A DNA stretch of 5,445 bases from an uncultured Mycoplasmatota bacterium (GTDB lineage: Bacteria > Bacillota_I > Bacilli_A > RF39 > UBA660). A model generated the notes under the pieces. It was not told the DNA's origin. It was given only the letters and a program-made list of their open reading frames with translations, and did no database searches. Position numbers and translations under genes: made by a program. Within the stretch, counting starts at the first letter, position 1. Each line of letters starts with the position of its first letter. The stretch lies in assembly GCA_947297555.1 (NCBI GenBank), contig CAMYTM010000054.1:1-5445 (forward strand), in the 5' to 3' direction. This document shows positions 1-5,091 of the stretch, piece by piece.

Positions 1-28
1 GTGTATATATATTAGTGAGGAGGCAAAA

Positions 29-2083
29 ATGAAAAAAAATATTATTGTACGACAACAGGATATGAAAGACTGTGGAGTTTGTTGTTTACTTTCTATTATG
101 AAATACTATAATGGTTATGTTCCAATTGAAGTGCTAAGACAAGATACAAAGACGTCTTTGGAGGGGACAACTGCTTATCATCTTGTAAAATCAGCAATCA
201 ATTATGGATTTGATGCTTATGGTATGAAATTAGACAATGTAAATGAACTAGAAAATGCCATACTTCCAATAATTGCTCATGTAGAAATGAATAACTTAAA
301 TCATTTTGTTGTTGTATATAAAATCGAGAAAAATATGGTAACGGTAATGGATCCTGCTAAAGGAAAGTTGAAAATTTCAAGAAATGATTTCGAATCCATA
401 TGGACCAAAAACATCATCACTCTTTATCCTAAATATCAACTACCTAAAATAATTAACAAAAACCATTTGATAGGAATTATAATTGAAATTTTAAAAAAAG
501 AGAAAAAAACAATTTTAAAAATAATTTTTTTAACATCATTACTGACTGTAATTACTATTTTCACAGGTTTTTATTTAAAGATAGGCATTTATTTTGCTAG
601 TGAAAATGAAGGAAAAGAAATCTTATATCATTTATTTTTATTCTTTTTTGGTTTATTTATAATAAAAGAGATGCTTTTTTATTTTCGCAATCACTTTAAA
701 ATTTATTTAAACAAAAACTTAGATGGATTTTTATATCACGATTTTTTGAGGCATTTATTTTTGCTTCCTAATTATTTTATTAAAGATAGAACAACAGGAG
801 AAATAATGGTACGAGTAAAAGAACTTGAAAATATTAAAAATGTACTTTCAGAAATTTTAATTACTATTCTTTTAGATTCTATCTTGGCTTTTAGTGTTGG
901 AATTATTCTATGGACTATTAACAAACGGTTGTTTTTACTTCTTTGTTTTATTGTTTTACTATATAGTATTTGTGGAATAATTTCAGGGAAAATCCTTTAT
1001 AGAGCGGCTTTAAAAGTAAATGAAACAGAAGTGAATTTTCAATCCAATTTGATCGAAAATATAGAATCCTTTATTACATTAAAAAATTTGAATATTATTA
1101 AATTAATGTTTCAAAAATTGGAAATTAGTTTGGTGAAGTACTTAAAAAATTCTTATTGTTTAAACAAAAAAATAGTAAATACCAATTCTATTGCTAGTTT
1201 TTTAGAAGAGTTATTAAACTTTAGTATTATTTCCTTTGGATTATTAGAAATCATAAGTCATAATTGTAGTTTGATTAATTTGATTACGTTTGAAAGTTTA
1301 GTTAGTTTCTTTTTCACCCCATTTAAAACTATTATAAATATCCTTCCAAGTTATAATTATGTAAAAGTAAGTATTACTAAAACAAATGATTTTTATAATA
1401 TTCCAGAAGAACAGCAAAAAAATGGTTTAGAAACTTTTCGAAATGGAGATATTGTAATTGAAAATTTAAATTTTTCATATAATGATTTTTCTAAAATATT
1501 TACAGATTTTTGTTTAAGAATTAAAGAAAAGTCTTGTGTTTTATTCAAAGGAGAAAGTGGTTGTGGGAAAAGCACGCTGTGCCAAATGATAAGTCGTTTA
1601 TTAGAAACAAACCAAAATGAAATTAGAATAGGAGATACGAATATCAATGATTATGCATTAAATACCATAAGAAAAAATATTACGTATGTAAGTCAAAAAG
1701 AGCATTTGCTACAAGATACAATAAGAAATAATATTGTTCTAAATAGAGAAATTGATGAAACAAAGTACAAAGAGGTATTAAATATTTGTGCTATTGAGAG
1801 TATTGTTTCTAAAAAACCGCTTCGTTATGAAACTTTTCTAGCAAGTGATTCTAATAATATATCTGGTGGTGAGAAACAACGAATTATTTTAGCAAGAGCG
1901 TTATTAAACCCTTTTCAAATTTTAATATTGGATGAAGCATTGAGTGAAGTAAATAATGATTTAGAAATTGATATTATAAGGAAAATAAAAGATTCATTTA
2001 AAGATAGAACTATTATATATGTGAGTCATAAAAATCATGATAAATATTTTGATCAAGTTTATAACTTTGAGGCAGCAAAGTGA
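29..2083 (+). CDS. C39-peptidase-containing ABC transporter (bacteriocin processing and export)
   Basis: This 684-residue membrane exporter should remove double-glycine leaders and pump the freed peptides out using ATP; the length is near the usual 700 for the family. Residues 1-135 are a peptidase C39 domain: oxyanion Gln9 and catalytic Cys15 (QQDMKDCG), His92 (NHFVVVY) and Asp108 (MDPA). About six membrane helices follow between residues 162 and 440. The ATPase domain has Walker A GESGCGKST (508-516), Q-loop Gln556, signature ISGGEKQR (611-618), Walker B ILILDEA (631-637) and H-loop His667. The D-loop reads LSEV instead of the common SALD. AGGAGG at 18-23 lies five bases before the ATG. The stop overlaps the next gene by four bases, and two double-glycine peptide genes lie downstream, which identifies the likely cargo. 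All key residues are present, so it should be active. Any promoter lies left of the window. Confidence 0.96.
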   Translation: MKKNIIVRQQDMKDCGVCCLLSIMKYYNGYVPIEVLRQDTKTSLEGTTAYHLVKSAINYGFDAYGMKLDNVNELENAILPIIAHVEMNNLNHFVVVYKIEKNMVTVMDPAKGKLKISRNDFESIWTKNIITLYPKYQLPKIINKNHLIGIIIEILKKEKKTILKIIFLTSLLTVITIFTGFYLKIGIYFASENEGKEILYHLFLFFFGLFIIKEMLFYFRNHFKIYLNKNLDGFLYHDFLRHLFLLPNYFIKDRTTGEIMVRVKELENIKNVLSEILITILLDSILAFSVGIILWTINKRLFLLLCFIVLLYSICGIISGKILYRAALKVNETEVNFQSNLIENIESFITLKNLNIIKLMFQKLEISLVKYLKNSYCLNKKIVNTNSIASFLEELLNFSIISFGLLEIISHNCSLINLITFESLVSFFFTPFKTIINILPSYNYVKVSITKTNDFYNIPEEQQKNGLETFRNGDIVIENLNFSYNDFSKIFTDFCLRIKEKSCVLFKGESGCGKSTLCQMISRLLETNQNEIRIGDTNINDYALNTIRKNITYVSQKEHLLQDTIRNNIVLNREIDETKYKEVLNICAIESIVSKKPLRYETFLASDSNNISGGEKQRIILARALLNPFQILILDEALSEVNNDLEIDIIRKIKDSFKDRTIIYVSHKNHDKYFDQVYNFEAAK

Positions 2084-2508
2084 AAAGATATTTAAAATAT
2101 AACCTAATAACTTATTTAGAAAAAGACAACAAAAAATATCAATATAGTGGCTTTATAACAGTAATATTACTTACTAGTTTATTTGTCTACTCATTAAAAT
2201 ATGACACTTATAATATTTTGGAAACCACTGCACAAGTTTTATGTGAAGAAGAATGTATTTTACAGTTTTTTTATCCAATAAAGAATGGTTTTAATGCGGA
2301 ACAAATAAGAATAAATGATAAATATCACGAAATAGAAAACCTTTCTTTTGGAGAAATTACAATAGATACAGCAAATATTGGATATCAAAAAATAACACTA
2401 AAAGCAAAAGGATATAAAGGGGAAAATAATAAATTTGTAAAATTACAAATTTATAAAAACAAAGAAAAAATACTTAAAAAAATATTTAAAATAATAAAAG
2501 AAAGGTGA
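2080..2508 (+). CDS. Small single-pass membrane protein, possible minimal HlyD-like export adaptor
   Basis: I do not firmly recognise this 142-residue protein. It has a charged cytoplasmic start (1-22), one hydrophobic segment (about 23-40, GFITVILLTSLFVYSL) and an outer domain of about 100 residues predicted to be mostly beta, with Lys-rich C-terminal KEKILKKIFKIIKER. That layout matches the two ends of HlyD/LcnD-type adaptors that partner C39 transporters, but those usually have about 450 residues and a long coiled-coil hairpin, which is absent here. Cys55 and Cys59 form a CxxxC pair in the outer domain. The start is GTG at 2080, within a GTGA overlap with the transporter stop, and TGAGG at 2068-2072 is the likely ribosome binding site, so translation is probably coupled. 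Its place between the exporter and its cargo genes supports a role in export. An immunity function is the main alternative. Confidence 0.8.
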   Translation: MKRYLKYNLITYLEKDNKKYQYSGFITVILLTSLFVYSLKYDTYNILETTAQVLCEEECILQFFYPIKNGFNAEQIRINDKYHEIENLSFGEITIDTANIGYQKITLKAKGYKGENNKFVKLQIYKNKEKILKKIFKIIKER

Positions 2509-2512
2509 TATT

Positions 2513-2650
2513 ATGATTTTAAAAGAACAAGAACTGCAAAATATAACAGGAGGAGGACTTTCTTATTCTATTCTAGGAATTATTGGAGCAATTGGTGTAT
2601 TTATAGCAGGAGTAGTAGATGGAATTCTTCGACCTTTAAAATGTAATTAG
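2513..2650 (+). CDS. Double-glycine leader peptide 1, putative two-peptide bacteriocin precursor
   Basis: This 45-residue gene starts at an ATG five bases after AGGTGA, which includes the stop codon of the previous gene. The leader is MILKEQELQNITGG and fits the class II pattern ELxxIxGG with Leu at -7 and Ile at -4. Cleavage after Gly14 would release a 31-residue core starting GLSYSILG. The core is strongly hydrophobic and rich in Gly and Ala (Gly22, 25, 28, 33, 37) and could span a membrane. GVVDG at 33-37 is a GxxxG helix-packing motif typical of class IIb bacteriocins. The C-terminal end carries Arg40, Lys43 and a lone Cys44. One Cys and no modification enzymes nearby argue against a lanthipeptide. 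I do not recognise the core as a named bacteriocin; a signalling peptide is possible. Confidence 0.87.
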   Translation: MILKEQELQNITGGGLSYSILGIIGAIGVFIAGVVDGILRPLKCN

Positions 2651-2654
2651 GAGA
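2649..2654 (+). promoter_or_regulatory. Ribosome binding site overlapping the stop codon of peptide gene 1
   Basis: AGGAGA begins within the TAG stop of the first peptide gene and sits five bases before the ATG of the second. Ribosomes finishing peptide 1 would sit on this site, so the two peptides are probably made in coupled, similar amounts, as a two-component toxin would require. Confidence 0.75.
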
Positions 2655-2659
2655 TTTTT

Positions 2660-2815
2660 ATGAGATTAGAAGAACAAGAATTATTTCAAATTAAAGGAGG
2701 AGCCATTACAGCGACATTTTTTAACTCTATTGCAAGACTTATAAATACTGTACTGGATTTGGGAAGAACTGTTGGTTCTTCCATCAGAAGAATTTATTCT
2801 AAAAATTATTGTTAA
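2660..2815 (+). CDS. Double-glycine leader peptide 2, putative two-peptide bacteriocin precursor
   Basis: This 51-residue gene lies nine bases after peptide gene 1. Its leader MRLEEQELFQIKGG matches the leader of peptide 1 at 9 of 14 positions and fits ELxxIxGG. Cleavage after Gly14 would give a 37-residue core starting AITATFFN. Unlike core 1, this core is cationic (Arg26, Arg36, Arg43, Arg44 and Lys48 against Asp33). Its polar residues recur every three to four positions (22, 26, 29, 33, 36, 40, 43, 47), which indicates an amphipathic helix. GRTVG at 35-39 is a GxxxG motif at nearly the same distance from the core start as in peptide 1. The last residue is a lone Cys51. The complementary chemistry and tandem placement suggest the two cores act together. 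The activity itself is inferred. Confidence 0.87.
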   Translation: MRLEEQELFQIKGGAITATFFNSIARLINTVLDLGRTVGSSIRRIYSKNYC

Positions 2816-2820
2816 CATTC

Positions 2821-2849
2821 TTGCTTAAAAAAGTTAAGTAGTATATAAT
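2821..2849 (+). promoter_or_regulatory. Sigma-A-type promoter of the pilin-like gene
   Basis: TTGCTT at 2821-2826 and a perfect TATAAT at 2844-2849 are separated by 17 bases. Transcription would begin near 2856, giving a leader of about 20 bases before the ATG at 2877. The -35 box lies only five bases after the stop of peptide gene 2, and no convincing terminator separates them, so some read-through from the peptide operon is possible. Confidence 0.75.
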
Positions 2850-2861
2850 GTGATTAAGAAT

Positions 2862-2870
2862 AAAGGAGGA
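2862..2870 (+). promoter_or_regulatory. Ribosome binding site fixing the start of the pilin-like gene
   Basis: AAAGGAGGA sits six bases before the ATG at 2877. It rules out the in-frame GTG at 2850, which directly abuts the -10 box and would lie outside the transcript made from this promoter. Confidence 0.85.
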
Positions 2871-2876
2871 ATACAT

Positions 2877-3620
2877 ATGAAGAAAAACAATAAAGGTTTT
2901 ATTGCTATTTCTTTAATATATTCCTTTTTCTTAGTTTTTTTAATTACTTTATTAATGATTGTTCGTGATTATGCCCATAATCGTATTCTTCTAAATGATG
3001 TCAAAATAGAAACACAGGAGTATTTAAATGGACTTGCAGAATTTAATCCTGTATCGTTAGAAAATAGAAATTATGAAGTGAATGAAGAAATAAGATTTGG
3101 AAATGAAAACTGGAAAGTATTACAAGATATTGGACCTAATGTAGTATTAGTTTTAAATCGTATCTTGAGTAAAGAAGAGATAGAAAAAACTCTTAGTAAT
3201 GTTGGGCTTCCTGGATTAAATGCAAATGAAACAATATCGATGTGTAAAAATGGCTATAATCCTGTAATTTGTAATTATCAAGATTCAGTGACATTTAATT
3301 ATTATACATGGGGAATAAGTATTGTAAAAAAAGTAGTAGAGGATTGGCTTTCTACAGATGCCACTTTACAAAAGGCTATTCAAATTGGAAATTTACAAAG
3401 TATGACTTACAGTGATGGAATAAAAAATTACAATTCTTTTATAAGAATTCCAATAGAAAGCGAGTTTTCAATTGTAAATGATGAAGGAATTTGGTATTTA
3501 ACCAGCAGTTCGAATATGGCTGGTATAAGTTATTTAAAAATTGGATTAAATACAATTAGTTCTCATAATAATTATAAAAGTATAAAACCAGTAATAATGG
3601 TTAAAAAAGTAACTACTTAA
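2877..3620 (+). CDS. Pilin-like, N-terminally anchored surface protein with a DUF6273-like outer domain
   Basis: This 247-residue protein begins MKKNNKGFIAIS followed by one hydrophobic helix (about 8-29). That resembles a type IV prepilin: a short basic leader, Gly7-Phe8 as the cleavage site, then the helix. The Glu normally at position +5 of mature pilins is replaced by Ser12, so pilus assembly is uncertain. After a stalk-like helix (30-55) the outer domain runs from Tyr66 to the C-terminus. FGNENWKVLQDIG (74-86), the TW at 144-145, WLSTDATLQKAI (157-168), YSDGI (178-182), FIRIP (188-192) and IKPVIMVKK (236-244) recall the DUF6273/formylglycine-generating-enzyme-like, C-type-lectin-related fold. 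Cys123 and Cys132 could form a disulfide in an inserted loop. It has its own promoter and no pilus machinery nearby. The family call is from memory of pattern and is moderate; no ligand can be named. Confidence 0.85.
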   Translation: MKKNNKGFIAISLIYSFFLVFLITLLMIVRDYAHNRILLNDVKIETQEYLNGLAEFNPVSLENRNYEVNEEIRFGNENWKVLQDIGPNVVLVLNRILSKEEIEKTLSNVGLPGLNANETISMCKNGYNPVICNYQDSVTFNYYTWGISIVKKVVEDWLSTDATLQKAIQIGNLQSMTYSDGIKNYNSFIRIPIESEFSIVNDEGIWYLTSSSNMAGISYLKIGLNTISSHNNYKSIKPVIMVKKVTT

Positions 3621-4413
3621 ATAAATTAAGTATTTGACAGATAATAAAACTGAGTAAAAAAACAATAATATAAATTATAATTTTATTAAGTTGCATAGAG
3701 GAAATAGGTAATATAATAATAGCACTCATAATTACCATTCCAAAAACTAGACTCATAAATTTTTTATGATGTTTCTTTAAAAAATACAAAGAAACTTTAC
3801 TTCCTAAATAAAAACCACATATGTCTCCTAAAAAATAACATAGTAAAGGAATACAAAATAAAATGTTTTGAAAATTTAAATTAGCCAGATAAGATTTATA
3901 TAAAAAATACGGACCTATAATCATCATAATCATAGAACCTGAAATACCTGGTAAAATAGTAAAAAAACCATCAATCATTCCAAAAAAAGCAAATAAAATA
4001 AGAAATAAAAGTGTTATTTTAGGATATTCAGTTATCACAGTTACTGGTTGGCTACTTATACAAGAGATAATACAAATAATAACGATTCCAAAGATAAACC
4101 AAAAATAATTAGGCTTAATTTTTTCTGCTTTAATTAAATCAGGAATTGAAAATAATACGAGTCCGCTAAATAAAATGAGTGTACTATTAGGAATAAAATA
4201 AAACAAAAGTTCAACAATTCTTGCAAAAGTAATTGTTCCTAAAAAAATGCCAAGTATTAAAAAAAGTAAAAGGATTTTATTTTCTTTTTTCTTAAAATTT
4301 GTGATGGCTAAAGAAACTTGTTCATATTTTTTCATAAGTACTAAAATAGTTCCACCGCTAATTCCAGGAATAAGACTTACAACTCCTACTAAAAAACCTG
4401 TAAAAAAAATCAT
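3613..4413 (-). CDS. DUF368 family membrane protein (PopT-type undecaprenyl phosphate translocase)
   Basis: This 266-residue, very hydrophobic protein carries the two hallmark repeats of DUF368, LIPGISGGT (residues 14-22) and ILPGISGSM (153-161), each next to long membrane helices; about eight membrane segments can be drawn. The family, named PopT where studied, has been linked to flipping the lipid carrier undecaprenyl phosphate back across the membrane for reuse in wall polymer synthesis. The length is normal for the family and both motifs are intact. I chose the ATG at 4413 because GGTGA precedes it by five bases; TTG at 4425 and GTG at 4422 are in frame but lack a good binding site. It converges on the pilin-like gene with an 8-base overlap and diverges from lemA. 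A weak -10 (CATAAT, complement of 4431-4436) may start its transcript. The family is clear; the substrate is by family only. Confidence 0.93.
   Translation of the reverse strand: MIFFTGFLVGVVSLIPGISGGTILVLMKKYEQVSLAITNFKKKENKILLLFLILGIFLGTITFARIVELLFYFIPNSTLILFSGLVLFSIPDLIKAEKIKPNYFWFIFGIVIICIISCISSQPVTVITEYPKITLLFLILFAFFGMIDGFFTILPGISGSMIMMIIGPYFLYKSYLANLNFQNILFCIPLLCYFLGDICGFYLGSKVSLYFLKKHHKKFMSLVFGMVIMSAIIILPISSMQLNKIIIYIIVFLLSFIICQILNLFK
3614..3632 (-). terminator. Weak hairpin at the convergent gene ends
   Basis: TACTTAA (3614-3620) and TTAAGTA (3626-3632) form a seven-pair stem with loop ATAAA. It covers the stop codons of both converging genes. Read on the minus strand it is followed within a few bases by six T (complement of 3603-3608), so it could help end the DUF368 transcript. 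On the plus strand only TTT follows. The stem has a single GC pair, so termination would be weak. Confidence 0.3.
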
Positions 4414-4418
4414 ATATT

Positions 4419-4423
4419 TCACC
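4419..4423 (-). promoter_or_regulatory. Ribosome binding site favouring the ATG start of the DUF368 gene
   Basis: On the minus strand GGTGA lies five bases before the ATG at 4413 and matches the 16S anti-Shine-Dalgarno region. No purine-rich site precedes the alternative TTG at 4425. The match is modest, so the start is likely but not certain. Confidence 0.5.
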
Positions 4424-4441
4424 AATTCATATTATGTTTTA

Positions 4442-4470
4442 TTGTACTTAAAAAGAACATATGATAAAAT
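4442..4470 (+). promoter_or_regulatory. Promoter of lemA
   Basis: TTGTAC at 4442-4447 and TAAAAT at 4465-4470 are 17 bases apart, and TG at 4462-4463 gives an extended -10 (TGnTAAAAT). Transcription would start near 4477, very close to the AAGGAGGT binding site at 4480-4487, so the untranslated leader is short. It shares the short gap with the start of the divergent DUF368 gene. Confidence 0.65.
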
Positions 4471-4494
4471 AGAAGATATAAGGAGGTAAACATT

Positions 4495-5052
4495 ATGACA
4501 AAGTGGATTATCATTGGAATTGTAGTAGCAATTGTTTTAATTCTGTTATACGGAGTTTCTATTTACAATAAATTAGTAGTTTTAAGAAATAGAGTCCGTG
4601 ATCAATGGGCACAAATTGATGTACAATTAAAAAGAAGATTCGATTTAATCCCAAATTTAGTAGAAACAGTAAAAGGATATGCCAAGCATGAAAGTGAAAC
4701 TTTAGAGCAGGTTATAAAAGCTAGAAATACATTTTTAAATGCATCAACACCTGAGGCAGAAATGGCCGCTGATGGAGAATTAACAAAAGCAATGACAAAA
4801 TTGTTTGCTTTAGCAGAGAGTTATCCTGATTTAAAAGCGAATACTAATTTTACTGATTTACAAAAAGAACTAGGTGAGACAGAAGATAAAATTGCAAGTA
4901 GTAGACAATTTTACAATGATACAGTTTTAACGTATAATAACAAAATAGAAGTTGTACCAAGTAATATTGTTGCTTCTATGTTTCACTTTAAAAAGGAAAC
5001 GTTCTTTGAAGCAACTGAAAAAGAAAGAGAAAATGTACAAGTTAAATTTTAA
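4495..5052 (+). CDS. lemA: LemA family membrane protein
   Basis: This 185-residue protein is a full-length LemA. It has one N-terminal membrane helix (residues 4-24) with little or nothing before it, then a mainly helical domain. Family hallmarks are VSIYNKLVVLRNRV (21-34), WAQIDVQLKRRFDLIPNLVE (38-57), VKGYAKHE and the C-terminal FFEATEKERENVQVKF. The ATG follows AAGGAGGT by seven bases. LemA proteins are widespread and often sit beside a DUF2207 (YciQ-like) or TPM/HtpX gene; the DUF2207 gene here starts 39 bases after the stop. Their molecular role is poorly known; a link to envelope maintenance is the usual guess. Family assignment is secure, function is not. Confidence 0.97.
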   Translation: MTKWIIIGIVVAIVLILLYGVSIYNKLVVLRNRVRDQWAQIDVQLKRRFDLIPNLVETVKGYAKHESETLEQVIKARNTFLNASTPEAEMAADGELTKAMTKLFALAESYPDLKANTNFTDLQKELGETEDKIASSRQFYNDTVLTYNNKIEVVPSNIVASMFHFKKETFFEATEKERENVQVKF

Positions 5053-5075
5053 GCCTAGGCTTAAATTTTTCTTTT
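5048..5075 (+). terminator. Terminator-like hairpin (possible attenuator) between lemA and the DUF2207 gene
   Basis: The 18-base perfect palindrome TTTAAGCCTAGGCTTAAA (5048-5065) folds into a seven-pair stem with loop CTAG and is followed directly by TTTTTCTTTT (5066-5075). It begins inside the last codons of lemA and includes its stop. The stem is short with only two GC pairs, and the next gene of the same unit starts 16 bases after the T tract, so partial termination that lowers DUF2207 expression relative to LemA is more likely than a full stop. Confidence 0.55.
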
Positions 5076-5091
5076 AAAGAGGGAGAAAAAG

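Noticed and set aside
1..28. Promoter for the transporter operon in the TATATAT stretch
   Set aside because: Too little sequence is available to place a -35 box, and the run is within about 20 bases of the start codon.
1393..1647. 84-residue open frame on the minus strand
   Set aside because: It lies inside the transporter ATPase domain, antisense to conserved Walker A codons, with no binding site or recognisable protein.
2080..2508. Mycoplasma-type code with TGA read as Trp
   Set aside because: TGA ends two genes exactly at a four-base overlap and just before a peptide start, and Trp codons checked are TGG.
2547..2701. Internal ribosome binding sites GGAGGAGG (2549-2556) and GGAGGAG (2696-2702)
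   Set aside because: They are the Gly-Gly codons of the leaders, and no usable start codon follows at the right distance.
2513..2815. Lanthipeptide or other modified peptide precursors
   Set aside because: Each core has one Cys, and no modification enzyme gene is visible in the window.
2812..2838. Terminator after peptide gene 2
   Set aside because: Only five-pair AT stems can be drawn and no T tract follows; the region is better explained as the next promoter.
2850..2876. Upstream GTG start that would add nine residues to the pilin-like protein
   Set aside because: It abuts the TATAAT box, so it precedes the likely transcript start, and the AAAGGAGGA site serves the ATG at 2877.
4247..4489. 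80-residue open frame on the plus strand
   Set aside because: It is antisense to the start of the DUF368 gene and runs over the lemA promoter; it has no binding site and looks like a shadow.
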